DNA from: Cyathus striatus
Taxonomy: Eukaryota > Basidiomycota > Agaricomycetes > Agaricales > Nidulariaceae
Assembly (NCBI GenBank): GCA_025738555.1
Contig: JAOVFP010000002.1
Location: 3,534,001 to 3,598,000, forward strand
Reading direction: 5' to 3'
Length of the DNA: 64,000 bases
Shown: positions 36,693 through 50,014 of the stretch, piece after piece
Layout of the letters: each line of letters opens with the position of its first letter
Position numbering within the stretch: the first letter of the stretch is position 1
The notes under the pieces: generated by a model
Database searches by the model: none
Told to the model about the DNA's origin: nothing
The model's input: the letters and a program-made list of their open reading frames with translations, nothing else
Program-made: the position numbers and the translations under genes

Positions 36693-37523
36693 TCGTGGTG
36701 TCCAAAAAATTACAACATTTCTTCACCGGCTATATATACATTATGTAAGCTACCTTCCCACACTTCTTGACTCAGCACAATGAATGCCCCATGCCTAGCA
36801 CTAGTACCCCAGTTCCTACACGCCGTGATTCCAAACAACCGAGCCACTCATCCATTTCATCTCGTACCGAAATAGAACGGACCATCCATCACCACGCCTC
36901 GTCACCTTCCTACGTATCTACTTTTCACCTGATTCTTAAATCACTCATCTTCTATTCTTGTACCCTGCATGACTCGAACACCTACATAAATCGAGTCAGT
37001 AGTCTGCAACATCAGACGTTTGATAAGGCCAAGGGTTTGATTCACCAGTCTGAAACCTGAAGCTCAAGCTTACACCTGTGCATGATCATACTACCATTGT
37101 CACCGTCAATGTCTTTCTCTGTCGTCAGTTGCGTCGATACCTTTACTGCCATGTTCACCAACTCCACCGACCACTTACCGACTGTGAGACCGACTCGGGT
37201 GACGCCGTCACCTCCCACAGTGCAGTTCATAACCGACAGTTGCAGGCCGGATTTTCTCTTGGTCCAGAAAGACCTGCTTACTATTAATGGCACCAGAGTG
37301 CACTCTAACACGTTCGTGACAGACGCCCCGACGTGCGTGAATAGATCCGAAATAGAACGATAAGAGACCCGAGAGAACTATGTATAAGTACTTGTTCTTA
37401 TAGATATGTAGCTTGTTTGATGATGGGGTCATTGCCAAATAACTCTCCACGCGCACCTCAACGCGACTGATTACTACTTACCATGTATGTAGAGGTACTT
37501 GCTAACCACTTCACCTCAACACC
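36693..37523. other. Divergent intergenic region
   Basis: It lies between the unsettled 5' end of the cyclin gene and the Far11/STRIP start. A 97-codon frame at 36767-37060 and several shorter ones are present but none resembles a known family. TATATATA at 36731-36737 is the only promoter-like string noted. The region probably holds leaders and promoters for both genes. Confidence 0.4.
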
Positions 37524-40500
37524 ATGGCTTCACAAGATGCGAATACCCTAAATCCAGCACAGGACTCCATTACTCTTGGCCAGCTCAAATCTATGGTCGG
37601 GTCCGCTCCCAAACTCAAGGCATGTCCAAGAACAGTGCTTTACCGCCCGTCACATATTAAACGGTTTCATAGCAATCTTGGTTCGATTTCAAATATGACG
37701 ATGAAGATACCGTAATGAACGAGATTGAGGAATTTTACTCTTACATAGAGATGCCTCACGCAGCTGAAAACCTGAAAGCATGGGAAGGATCATTCACCAC
37801 AGGCACGCCATTTGTACATTCGTCCTACTTTCTCCTACTCACGGGACGTTCTAGATTGGACTAAAGCTCCTCTATTTCAAAGGAAAGCACATGTTGAGCT
37901 CTTGCTGGAGAGCCTTGAACACCGTGATGCTGAAATCCGCTTTAAGAATGCTCGTCGGTTATTCTATGTCGTACAAGGTAAATTCGTCCCCATGAATCTT
38001 CCATCGGTAGCGGCTTAACAGTGCATAGGGACTTTTGCTGAAACTGTTTCTCCTGAGCATCAGTTGCATTGGATCTTTGAGAACTGCAAGGTCGTGCGTT
38101 CTGCAAACGGTGTTAGTAGCATAGTGGAAGCTATGAAGATCGCAAGTCAGAAGCACGACTTGCTATGGTAAATGATATCTCACTTGGTCTAGAGTTGATA
38201 TATTAAAAAGATATTTATGGCTATTCAGTAGCCTCACCGACCAAGAGGCCATACACTTTCATATCTCGCCAGGGGAGAAGGCTGATCTCATTGAGGAAGT
38301 TATGACTGAAATCTCAGTGTACTTGGGAATGTTATATCATTTGATAGAAGTCTTCAAAGGCCATGATGATTTTGCCGATGAACTCAGTGCGCGTTTTTCT
38401 TCCGGATACCATATCTAGCTGATTTTCCAATAGTGAGTTTGGATCCTCCTCTTCCGGTTTATTTGTTCAACGTTGTATCTGGGCTTCGCGACAAGAGCGC
38501 AAAAGGATATCCGATAAAGAAGGTAGGCGGGGTACAAATCACAATATTCGATTCTCATTTCCAGCAGCTGCTGTTGGTACTTTGGAAAACGCTTCTTGCC
38601 TGTTGGGGTGGAATTCGGGAACATGCTCGTGTTAAGAAGCTCGCGCGCGAACTGGCGGGGCTTCCGTCGTCGGCAGAAGAAGGCAAGTAATACTCTATCG
38701 ACTATGATCGCGCAGATGTTAATTGTATGCAGGCAGCAAGATCAAATCCACACCCATTGACATTGAGATATTCCGCCAAGAAACAACAGTTAAATATCCT
38801 ACCTTCAGTCCGACTCCAGAACCCCCTCCAGTGCTTTCGGATACTCCAATAGCCAAATCACATCCATCCCAACTATTACACCGACTTTCTGAAGCATACT
38901 CACCCATCCCTGTTCGACACCACTACCACCACGATGATGATCCTCAGACAGGAGGACCCCCTCTCACTCATTTCCATTCACAGATGGGCGGGGCGCCGGG
39001 GCAGTTCCGCCCCAATCCTCAGCCTGCAACGCCAGCTCCTTCTCCGCCGCCATCTCCGAAACCCAAGAAGCAACAATATCAGACTGATCAAAATCGTCCA
39101 TTCCTTTTTCCCTTTTCATATAGTCAATTAGGCAAGGATGCCAAGTTGGTTCCTTTTGCAATAGCGGAGGCTGATAAGCTGTATAATAAGCACATGTATG
39201 TTAGCCTTGCTCTTGCACAGATGTGGAGAACCCGTGAAGATTGCATGACAAGCGAAAGTGGACTAGAGCATATGCCTGGCATTAATCCAGGGGAATTCGA
39301 ACCTTCGACTTTCAAATCTGTTGTAAGTTCCTTGATTTTATACGGTACTGTGTTGCTGATTATAAAGTAGGATCCGGAAGCGGGAGAGCCCTTACCAGAT
39401 GTTGCATTACTCGACGCCAAAATTTCTGAAGCGATTGAAGCAATGAAGACGGCGCAAACTCCATCTGAGAAAAGAAAGGCGAAAGAACGAAAGGAAGATT
39501 TGATGCGTCTCAAGCGAGTGGAGCAGATATACGTAAGTCGGCTACAAATCGCCTCGGATCTCATTCTGACTGTTATGTAGAGTTCCGTTTTGCCTGTACT
39601 TTCTGGATGGGTTCTTGTATTGCTGAAGCTTCTTCTTGCAACTGTTTCTGCATCAACGTCAGTTCAAGGACCGCAATCATCTACTTCTTCTGTGTTTCCG
39701 TCAGCAGTTGCATCCCGTAAGGTCATCATAACTTCCGACCACAATGGTGGCTAATTATCAAATAGCCCCTGAACAACAAATAACAGCTCCTCCTAGCCTT
39801 GATGAGATCGATGTAACGCGCCATCGTGAAATCACATCTAAAGCAGTTTCTGCAATATTATTACTGGTGTTGAAATGGTTCAAGGTTTCTCGTAGGTAAT
39901 TTCATTAACCTTCTATAATATACTTAATTTCGATTTTAAAGATGTTATGAAGTTCCACCATCTCGGACAACACCTTCTGGACACAAACTGCCTGCTGTTG
40001 ATCTTAAAGATGTTCGGGCTTCAAGAAGTTTCAGCAACGGTTGTTTCGAAGGCGGAATCGCCTGAGAATAAGTATGTCATTGATATATATATACGTTCTC
40101 TCGTACGATGTTAACGCTCTTAGTTTTTTCCGATATTGCCTTGGTTTTTCAAGAAATCCACAGCTTGTTCAAACAGAAGATCACTCTACCCGACCTTCAC
40201 GTCATACTGTAATCAAAACCACCATTCTTCCCAACGGTGAAAAACATGAGGAAGAAATTGAACAGGTTACTGAATATTCATGGCGAAACTTTTTCTCGAC
40301 TATCAATTTCGCCAAAATTATGCAGAAACTTTCGAAAGGTCGCTCTCATCGCATTTGGATGCTTGTTCAATACAAGAGCTCTGTGAGTGATTCCCTATAA
40401 TTTATACGACATTGCTAACCAATATAAATATGTAGGCAGTTTTAAAACGCGTCTTGCGTGTCATGCATCCTATGTTACAGCTTCACATCCTGAAGTTAAT

Positions 40501-41675
40501 CAAGAGTCAAGTACCATTCTGTGGAAGAAAATGGAGGCAGTGTAGCTATTTCTGTTCATCTGTTTCCGAACTGTGCTCTTATACGATATCTAGCGAATAT
40601 GAAAGTTATCACCACCATTTATCTTAACTGTCGCCCCGATCTCAGAGACGAATGGCTTACCGGCACGGAAGTCGACGACGTTTCTGACGCTCAGGTAAAG
40701 CAAGTCAAATTGATATTATGGTCATTTATCAATAATAAAATAGGCTCAAGAGCAAGCTTTGCGACACTTAGTCAAATTCTGTTAGTGAATTGCCACCAGG
40801 AACGTGCTGCTTCTGACGGTCATTTTCAGACAATACTAAACGCTATGGGCCTCTCATTACTTCCAATCAACATGGACCTGTTCATCGTCGTTCTGGAAGC
40901 ATGTCTCATCATCTTGAGGGACTACATCCTGGACCAGAGCTTTCCGGTTTAATACGCACTCAGGGCACTCCGAACATTGTAGATTCCGACGTGTTTCCGC
41001 CACCTCGTTCGCAGGCACCTGATCCCACAATTTTTCTTCCTTATATACCAGAGGACATTGCCTTCGAAGAAGAATACGAAGAATATCTGTCAGACCTCGG
41101 CTGGTCAGATGGCGAGCATGTAGAGGGTGCACAAAATGCAGGTACTTCTGCCTGGCACCGACTTCCAGAGTACGCTTCAGAAATGGCGGATGGAATCAGT
41201 GACAGTGAAAGTATAGTCTCCATTGGTGATCTTGGAGATGATGCTCGGCTAGATGCTGGCCGTGATGAACATAATGTTGTCGATGAAAACCTGAACAATT
41301 GGGAAGTGAGTGCAAGATTAAGTGTGTTTGCTTTCATATATCTGATAATCTGCTTAGCACATGAGTCCAAAGACAATGGCTGCATTACCCAAATCTCCGG
41401 CTGGCAATCGCCGCTCCAGTTCAGGCGGTGGATTACGGCCAGTTATACCGTTTGGGTTGGATGATGAAAATGCGATTGACCTTGATGAAGAGGAAGAACT
41501 AGGACCAATTCCTCGAGAACAATCAGGACCATTCGCTTCTGGAGCAGGTGTTGACGAAGTGGAATATGTCTATGGGTTAGTATTTTGTTGCTAGCATAAC
41601 GATGTTACCACTTAACGAGTTACAGTGTTTGAGCAAATCATCAAATCGGAAGCTCGTAACGTATGCAGTGTCTGA
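37524..41675 (+). CDS. far11: Far11/STRIP subunit of the STRIPAK complex
   Basis: The scaffold of the striatin-interacting phosphatase and kinase complex, which controls hyphal fusion, septation and fruiting-body development in fungi. Start at 37524 (MASQDANTLNPAQDS). The N1221-type N-terminal region is seen from KQSWFDFKYDDEDT through DWTKAPLFQRKAHVELL and ESLEHRDAEIRFKNARRL. The C-terminal DUF3402-type region is seen in NFFSTINFAKIMQKLSKGR, HRIWMLVQYKSSAVLKRVL, LILKLIKSQ-like LHILKLIKSQVPFCGRKW and MKVITTIYLNCRPDLRDEW, followed by an acidic tail ending near SEARNVCSV at 41675. The middle is Pro-rich. Two of the first introns (37620-37672 and 37803-37854) only keep the frame if they are GC-AG introns. 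Many short exons with about twelve introns are needed overall. Confidence 0.9.
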
Positions 41676-42014
41676 CTTATGACGGAGTTTTTTTTTGGAG
41701 GTTACTTCTTGACTTCTTGGACGTTTTGGATACATATATACATTGCTTACAGTAAGTAGTACTTACTATAAGTATGTAGAGCAATGCTGCAGTACCTGGT
41801 TAAGTACTCTGTTGTATTTGATTACATAATTACATAGATTCAACCAAGAGTTCCAAGTCCGATAACTTAACTTGCACTTGAACTTAACTTGAACGCAATT
41901 CTTACCTATCCTTCGTCACCATTTTAACGCTCTTAGCTCTCTCTGTATATATTCTCGTTCTATTCTATCTGGAGTCTGGGGCATTTTAGGCGTTTTCTCC
42001 GGCATTTGAATGAA
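41676..42014. other. Tandem intergenic region
   Basis: It lies between the Far11/STRIP stop and the zinc-cluster factor. It holds GTAAGTAGTACTTACT palindrome-like repeats of AGTACT around 41750-41780 and TTAACTTGCACTTGAACTTAACTTGAAC direct repeats near 41866-41895. No coding or RNA gene was seen. Confidence 0.4.
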
Positions 42015-45000
42015 ATGGATCAAGTTGGCAATTACCAAGTTCCTCTGAATCAGGCGTTATCGGCGATTGGCTCGGCGACAAGTACACCTCCCGACTCTAC
42101 TGCTGCCGCTAGCGAAGGTGGAAAGAAGAGAAAAAGACATAGACCAATACTGTACGCTTACACGTCAAGTTCTCACAAGCTAGATCATCTTAATCTATCA
42201 GTTTAATCTAGGAGCTGTCTTCGTATGTGACTATGTTTATACACGTACATGTCTCTTGCTGAAGTATTTCAGCCTGTCATGAGCGTAAGCAACAGGTTAG
42301 CACCAAAAGAACTGGCTATATGCATTTAGTTTACTGACTTAAATTCCAGTGTGATAGAGCGAAACCATGCAAGAGATGGTAAATTTCTTCTTTTTGTGTC
42401 ATATATGCTTTCTTCCTACAGCTTCATCAGTGCAACTCGCGGTACACCGGACGAATGCACCTACTATCAATCTCCAGGCAGACAAAAGGCCTATAGGCCA
42501 ATGTAGGCTGGCATTTTTGGAGTTTAGTACTTGCAACTTACGAGTTCTTAGGCTCGACTCGGAAATTGAGTCTGTCGAAGGACCAGCTCGATTGGAGGCA
42601 GCGATACAGAGCACCCTTAGAAGCATGGAACCTTCAACGTTGATGGGTCTTCAAGCTTTATTGCAGCTAGTTCAGGCGAGCAGCACGCTCTCTCCAGGAC
42701 CATCTGCAAGGGGGCAGGGAAGTAGCAGCACGCAGAGTTCAACGGAATCATCTGTTGAAGTAGCAGCAGCCGCTCTCGGGCAACTTTCGCAGCAACAACA
42801 TCCCAGTATTGAAGCCCTTAACTCTGCATCTTCCAGTATTGGACCAATTGCACAGGTCCTGCGTCATGTCCGTTATTTTACTTTTATTTCACCTCACATC
42901 CCCCAACTTTTATATTAGATAAACATGGAACAGAAGCAATCAGCTATATTATCTGAGACAGCTGCCTTGGCCGATTTCCGTGCTCGTCTACCCAATCATC
43001 CGGTAACAAATCACCTATTATTCTACTTTTTTGCAGAGTCGACAATTCCCTGGATCTGGCCAATTCTACACCGTCCAGTCTTTGATACCTGCTATCTCTC
43101 GTTCTCAGACGGATCACAGTCTCCCTCTGTGGATTTCATTGCTCTTCTGACAACCGTATGCGCGTTGTCTTTACAGTTTCTTCCTCCCTCAGTAGATGTA
43201 AGTCGTGCTAGGTTTCCCTTTCTTATTATAAATTCGCTTTTGCCTTTAGGGGACTCTGTTTGCTGGTAATCAAACCGGAAGAGAGGCATTGAAACAGCGA
43301 CTTCAAGAACTTACTCGAGCTTCTCTTTTACATGAAGAAAGCCCACCGCCCACAATTGAACGAATTCAGACCCTTGTTCTGCTTGCTTTACATCACCTCG
43401 TGCGTCATCTCTCTAACTTGGTGCAGATACTCCTACCTCTCAATCAGAATTTAGGTAATGTACGAGGATACTATGAGTCCGCTGGTGCGTGTTCAATCTG
43501 TTAATTATGACTGAGTGACGACCTTGTATTTAGGTATGGCGATCAGGATGGGTCAAATGCGTATGTTCGATGTACTGTTAGTAATTGGAATGTTACTGAA
43601 ATGGAGAAAAGTTAAAATGAACAGAGACCCTTCTGGGCAAGAACTCACTGAACTAGACGCTGAAATTCGTAGAAGACTTTGGTGTATGTAGTTTGATTTG
43701 AACTTCATAACACCGTCCCCATTGATTACCTAGGGACACTATTCATTCTTGACCGGTATGCAGTCTTTCTGTTCCATATCACACCGTTAACCTTGCGCGT
43801 TGTGCTTCAGTACGCAGTGTATAACCCTTGGCAGGCCATATCTTATACACGAACAGGTTCAAATATCTCACTCCGGTTGAAGCGCTTTATCTGACTACAA
43901 GGCGAACATAGCATTGCGACGTCAAACTTCCTTACAACCTTGATCAAGTCGAATTACACGCCCTACCACATGTACATTACAAACCACTTACCGAGCCCAC
44001 CGAACAAAGTACGTCTCCACTCTGAGAGTCCGGTGTGAGGAAACTTATTCAACTATATTTAGCTTTCCAGATTCTCCAAATTAGATGGTCAAAAATTCTT
44101 GGAAACTTATGGGACGTCTGTTTCTCTACACAGCAGCCTACATTCAGGATCATCTTGGATATAGAGAAAAAGATTCAAGAATTCGAGCAGGATATTCCAC
44201 CCGCATTTCAACTGACGGCACAAAATGCAACCCCCGAAAAGAGATTTTTGACCGTTCAGGCATATGCAATATCCCAGCAACTATTGCATGCTCGCGTTTT
44301 GATTCTGGTTTGAACACGATTCCTCGGCATCTGTATACTTCTAACTCTACATTAGCGTCCACTGCTTCTGCGGAATAATAATGCGGATGAGGGCATATCG
44401 AACTCATTACATGCTCACCTCCGACATTTGTGTAAATTGAACTGGTGCGAAGTGTATTTCACTGTAACAGTTTGCACAGTAATGACCCTGTCAAAGCCAA
44501 AAGCTTATTGGCCAACAGGTAGCCTTGCAGGTTGAAGGAAGTCACGTTCCAAGTGCGTGCTGGGCAGACACTGTGATACGGTTGTTTGATATTGTAGGTA
44601 TGTCCATTTTCGGCAGTATATATCAAGTGCTATTTTCATTCACTACGGACTAGTCTCACTGGCGGTCGCGATATCCAAAGAGCCTCTGAACTCGGACATC
44701 AACGGGATGCAAGATAGCCTTGTCGCCGTCCACTGTCTTCTGACACAAATGGCGGGCTGCGGGTCCCTTGCTGAAAATGGAGTTCGATGCGTCGAGGCCG
44801 TTCGCCGGCACGTAGCACGTCTGGTTGACCCTCAGTATGATCCATCAAACCCGTTAGCTCCGCTTGATCTGGACTTGAGTCGGCATAACTTGCAGTCGGG
44901 ATCGTTAGCGGTAGGAAAAATACCGTATCTGTCGGATTTTGAAGGGCACCGGGAAACAGAAAGACAGGACGAGCCGATTCCTTTGTATGGTGTCGAGTTT

Positions 45001-45078
45001 CCTAACTTGGATGCCCTGTGCTCTGAGGAAGGGGTAAAGAGCCTTCAGAAATATTTAGACCAGTTGACGAATGTCTGA
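42015..45078 (+). CDS. Zn2Cys6 zinc-cluster transcription factor with fungal-specific TF domain
   Basis: Start at 42015 (MDQVGNYQVPLNQ). The Gal4-type cluster is complete only after splicing four small introns: exon 1 ends at 42151, then exons 42212-42222 (11 nt), 42273-42295 (23 nt), 42350-42378 (29 nt) and one from 42431. This yields SCLPCHERKQQCDRAKPCKRC and then ATRGTPDEC, with spacing C-X2-C-X6-C-X5-C-X2-C-X8-C, which is canonical. A Ser/Gln-rich stretch follows. Then comes the fungal-specific transcription factor domain (IPWIWPILHRPVFDTCY, LQELTRASLLHEESPP, QTLVLLALHH and IRRRLWWTLFILDR), the usual helical core that follows zinc clusters. Exons after 43500 are short and their edges approximate. 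The target genes are unknown. Confidence 0.85.
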
Positions 45079-46083
45079 TGAATTTGGTGTATAGTAAGTA
45101 GATTGGGATTGAGATTTGCATGATGTCAGTTGTTAACGCATGCTACGTTAAGAAGCATGGATTTGATTATATTTTTTTAGCAAGATACATACAAAAGGTC
45201 GAACGGTTATAGTATATTAGGAGACCGCTCTCGGGGGCAGGACATCGGGGAAGATTTTGGAAACTCGGCCGATGGAGAGATGAGAGGCTATACCTCGGAC
45301 CGGGTGGGATGCAGGTATTTCGGAAATAAAAAATAAAAAAGCCAGTTGATATTTCTGTGGGAGCAGAAAGGAAAGGAATGAGGATAAATCAGGGTGGTGA
45401 GCTGAATGGAGTGAGATAGATAGGATATTGAAATCGATAGTTGAAAAAGGAAAGAGAAAGGCAGTCGATGCGCCTGATAACGAGGGTGGGAATGTGATAT
45501 CGGCTTTTATGCCAGTGGACGAAAGTGAGAATACTTGTGCATGGAGGGGGCAAGTGAGTAATGGAGTTGATGCAGGGACTAGGGACGAAGGTAAAGCGGA
45601 GAGACGGCGGAAGATGCCATGAGTTGGTGGTTGTTACGCAGGCTATTTGGAGGGATTGTCTGAAGGGGAAAGGGGACGATAAACGTTGGCGAGGGCATAA
45701 AAAGACGGGAAGCACACGTGCGGGGATAGGAGGAGGTGTAAGAGCGGGGGACGGTGGACACTGGAGGACACGTTCGGTGGGAGTCAGGAAAGCGGGGATA
45801 TCCGTGGAGGAGAATGCACGTGGCTCGCTGGTTGAGTCGGGAGTCGGGAGTTTGAAGTTTGCTGGGACTGGGTGATTGGACTGGGACTAGGACAAAAGAG
45901 TAAAATGAAGGAGAAAAAGAAAGATGGAATCGAAAATGAGAAGGACAAGAATGAATGAATGAATCGGCACTTGGGTCCAAGCATTTTGAAGTTGTTGTTT
46001 ACCTATGTACCACCATCTTCTATATTAACTCTCTGCTCTCCATCTCCTCCTCTCCCCATTCTTCCTCACCATCATTGACGTAC
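45079..46083. other. Gene-free stretch with a strand-biased purine tract
   Basis: Between the zinc-cluster gene and kcs1. From about 45200 to 45960 the plus strand is strongly purine-rich (repeated GGAGG, GAAAGG, GGGGA). From about 46015 it turns pyrimidine-rich before the kcs1 start. Open frames on the minus strand are low-complexity Ser/Pro translations of this tract and are not believed to be genes. Confidence 0.5.
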
Positions 46084-49000
46084 ATGGGGTCTGCCACCGA
46101 TCCCAGGCACTCCAAACACCAATACTACTGCTTTCCTCTCTCCCCTCCCAGCTCAGGAACACCCACCGCCACCTCTTCTCCTCATCTCCCTACCACACAT
46201 CCTCACCTCGATCCCACCCAACACTACCATGCCCCCCCTCACACTGCTTCAACCAAACACCCACGAACCGCATCCACTAGAGCTTTGACTCTGCCTTCGG
46301 GCTCCTTTCCTATACCCATCGCCAAGCCTCGTTCTCCTCCCAATTCTGCGCGACCCATGTACCGACGATCCACCTCCTCCAGTACTATTTCCTCCCGTTC
46401 TTCTGGCTCCTCTTCCTCCTCCTCCTCCCCCGCTGGTCGCGAGAGTCTCCATTCCCATCATGCTGCCGCAGGAATGGGCCGCAAGGTTGCCGCCACTCTC
46501 CAACTTTTCAAGGAAACCGCTGGTCCGACCGAAGAACCTTTGTCAGCTGAGCCGTCAGGTACCGACTCTTCGTCCGGCAGCCGAAGAGGGGAGCATTTCG
46601 CAAAGGTGGATGACGTCGCCGAAGCACAGTTTGAGTTTGTCAAACGCTCAGAATGGCCTGACAGGGAGTCGGCTGCCGTTAGACGCGAAAAGAGCATGAC
46701 AACCTTGGAGAGGCCAAAGACCCGAGAGCAGACCATTCCTCCGAAGGACTCTGAAGATCGTCGAATAACTCCGCGAAAGAACTCTGTCCGAGAAAATACT
46801 ATTCAGGATCTCACACAATGGAGGAACGACGTTCTTCAGCGCCCAGACCGTGGACGGCGACGGGAGCGAGCACCCGAGGACGTTACCTTTGACACCAGTA
46901 TAGCAACCTCTGATGTACCCTTTCCATCTTCAGCTCCATTTCACGACGTTTCGCCAGTATTACCCCGCCCTTCCTCGCGCGTATATCCTCCATCGCCCTC
47001 CCCTTCGCGTTCCCCTATCCTTCGTACACCTACTCCATCCTACCATAACCAAGTACTGGAGCAGTCCCCTCGTTCATCATCCCATTCGCGTCAATTGCGT
47101 CCGGAACTACCACCCATCCTCACTACCCCTCTTTCCTACTCTCCAACGCCTGTCCGTCCTCTGCTACATAATAATCACATTACATCTCAATCTGCTCCTA
47201 TATCGCCGTTAGACTCCGTCTCTCCTTGGTCGACTGATGATGATTCTACGTGGGAAACTGCTTCTGCCACCTCAATTTCAACTGCTTCTGCTCACGCGTC
47301 ATACCCTTTTTCATCTACGCGTCATAATGAACACACCCCATCCGAACTGCTTCGGCCAGCTTCAGAGGAAGGTGGTCATCTCCCTCTCGTCCTTGCTCAG
47401 CAAAAACAGGATGAAAGGGGAATGCACCTTGAAGGTCCCGACGGCAACACGCTAACATTAGATTGGGATCTCTCGCAAGATCATCTTCCTCATATTCCTC
47501 TTAGGCCGTTCCGAAATCAAGTCGGCGGTCACAGCGCCATTTATAAATTTACGAAGCAAGCCGTATGCAAGGTCCGTTGTTTTTTTACCTACGTCATGTT
47601 AACATCTGTCGAATTTGGAAGTAATTTTATTTTCCCCTTGTTGTCCTAGCCACTTGTATCTCGTGAAAATCTCTTCTATGAGTCTGTAGAACGAGAAGCC
47701 CCTCCGCTTTTGGGCTTTATTCCACGTTATCTCGGCGTTATGCTTGTAACATACAGACGTGTTCCGAAAGGGTCGAATGCATCCACCAAGCCTATATCAC
47801 TGCCATCCAGTTCCTCTCTTCGTCCAAAGATGCCTCACGCAGTAACGTCAGATGCAATCACAACGTCACGTATCACTGTCCCTGGATCTGACGGGAATGA
47901 TCACGCGCCTGTTGTTGACTCGCATGAAGGCTCCGAAACTGATGGGGCGGAGGTACCGGAAGTAGCGCTTGATAATAATATGCACATTATACCCCAATGG
48001 ATGCTGCATGGCACCCGCAATCGCTCTTGGTCGCAGTCGACCGTAAACGGGGCCGCCGTTTTCGCACGTCACCGGTTACAACGTGGACAGTTACATCGAG
48101 GAACTGCGTCTAGTCCCAATCTTGCTGTTTCTTCGTTGAACGAGGGCACAGCTGTCAGACCGAGTCCTTTATCACAGTACGCACGAGATGTGTCCGGTGA
48201 AATGGATGCACCCACACCTGTCAATTCCCCAAGCCAAACCGTTCATGCATTCCCTTCTTCTTTAGGCCAGCGACCTAGCCCGGACCAGCGATATCGTTTG
48301 GGTGTTGCGTCAGACGATGAAAATACCTCTGGTCGTCCTCATTTTCGCAATTTTGTTCCGGAGAAGGCTGGTCAAACTCCAGGATCACCTTGGTTTGGCG
48401 GGACGGGCTCAACTGTAGTGAATACCCGTCTGAAGGATCATGTTTTCAGCACGGTGTTGCGGCGGTTCCGGAAGAGGGTAATACAGCGATGCCAGAGTGG
48501 TGGACGACGAACTTGCGATGGTGTGACAATAGATGGGGACGTGGCTGATACCGAGGATGATGGGGAGGAAGAAGGAAAGAGGCCACTGTCAAGGGTACGT
48601 AGACGAAGGAGATTCTTTCGCCCCGAAGATCGGTTGGCTGCGAACTCACATTCAGATGACTGCGGCACGATCATACGACGTGTGCACAGTGAGAGGCTCC
48701 TTCCCAACCCCAATAGATTTGTAGGCTGGGACGACAACGATAACAAAGATAGTGGTATCTTCGACATGGATCTTGATTCGGCTCAAGAAACTAAGTCTGA
48801 TGGGGGGTCGAAGCATGCTGTGGGGCTGTCCCCTTCACTTTCAAGGAGGCGAAGTCGCTCGCGGTCACTAGACTCTCATCAACCTCAGTTACACGTTCAG
48901 CCGCCATTCGCTGGACATGCGCCTATTCTTGAATATGAAGAGCATGACGCGAGCGTGACCCGTCAAAACCACTTTATTTTAATGGAGGATTTGACCGGAC

Positions 49001-50014
49001 GGCTGAAGCACCCTTGTGTCATGGACTTGAAGATGGGCACTCGTCAATATGGTATGGATGCCACTTCCTCCAAGAAGAAGAGTCAACGTAAGAAATGTGA
49101 CCGAACAACGAGTAGATCACTGGGAGTGCGTATCTGTGGAATGCAGGTGAGTAGCTGCTGTTCGTAGTCTGCACAATACAACTGACTTCAATAAGGTTTG
49201 GAACCATGTTACACAGTCATACGTGACTCAGGATAAATATAGTGGGCGAGAGGTGCGACCTGGGGAATTCGACTCCATTCTCGGTTCCTTTCTCTTTGAC
49301 GGCGAACGATTGTTAGCATACCAGATTCCTGTTCTGCTTCAGAAGCTATATGCCTTGGCCCGTATAATCTACCGCTTAAAGGGATATCGGTTCTACGGTT
49401 GCAGTCTTCTGTTGATATATGATGGTGATCGCGAATCCCAAGAAGCATTTCGATCTATGGTTCTGGAGCACCCTTCCTCTCGCAGCAAGAGAGGGGAATC
49501 CCTTGAGCGTCGTTCCAAATCCCAAAGCAAACCAGAACGAACACCTTTACGGAGGTCTCACAGCGAGGATCTTCTCGTAGGGCCCATCGCGAAGCGCTCA
49601 GGTGGGCGGCGGAAGCGAGGAGAAATCAATGTCCGCATAGTAGATTTTGCACATACGACAACTGGCAGGGATTGGCTCTCTTATCCTGATGACAGAGATC
49701 CGAAGGCCAGCTCCGAACCCAACCCCAATTCCAAAGGCTACTACTCAGAACTTGATCTTGAAACAGGATTGCTATATGCGCGCTTTCCTCCTCATTACCC
49801 TGACCAACCAGATCGTGGCTTCCTCTTTGGTCTGAAGAACCTTGCCAGCGCACTGGAACGTATTTGGAATGAAGAACGCATTCATCGGATCAAAGTCGCG
49901 CGTGATGACCCCTCCATGTCTCCATTTCAATTGCCTGCTTTGTGTACTGATGGGAAAGAAATCTTCGATGAGATCTTTAATGTTGATGAGGATTCTGGCA
50001 TGATTTCGACCTGA
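46084..50014 (+). CDS. kcs1: Inositol hexakisphosphate kinase (Kcs1 type)
   Basis: Phosphorylates inositol hexakisphosphate to diphosphoinositol phosphates, signalling molecules in phosphate, stress and growth control. Three exons (46084-47571, 47650-49146, 49196-50014) give 1,267 residues in frame. The start at 46084 ([13 protein letters not shown]) is preferred; the frame is open further upstream to 45955. The first 480 residues are Ser/Pro-rich and disordered. The kinase begins around [19 protein letters not shown] and has the substrate motif [14 protein letters not shown] (PxxxDxKxG), the [12 protein letters not shown] motif and the catalytic [11 protein letters not shown], followed by [18 protein letters not shown] long Arg/Ser insert separates the first and second kinase blocks, as in yeast Kcs1, which is similarly large. 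Confidence 0.93.

Noticed and set aside
36767..37060. 97-codon plus-strand frame
   Set aside because: No domain, no splice context, and no link in frame to Far11/STRIP; chance is likely.
43850..43885. GGTTCAAATATCTC resembling a tRNA B box
   Set aside because: No matching A box or cloverleaf around it, and it lies inside the zinc-cluster gene.
45579..45984. Minus-strand Ser/Pro-rich frames
   Set aside because: They are low-complexity translations of a polypurine tract.
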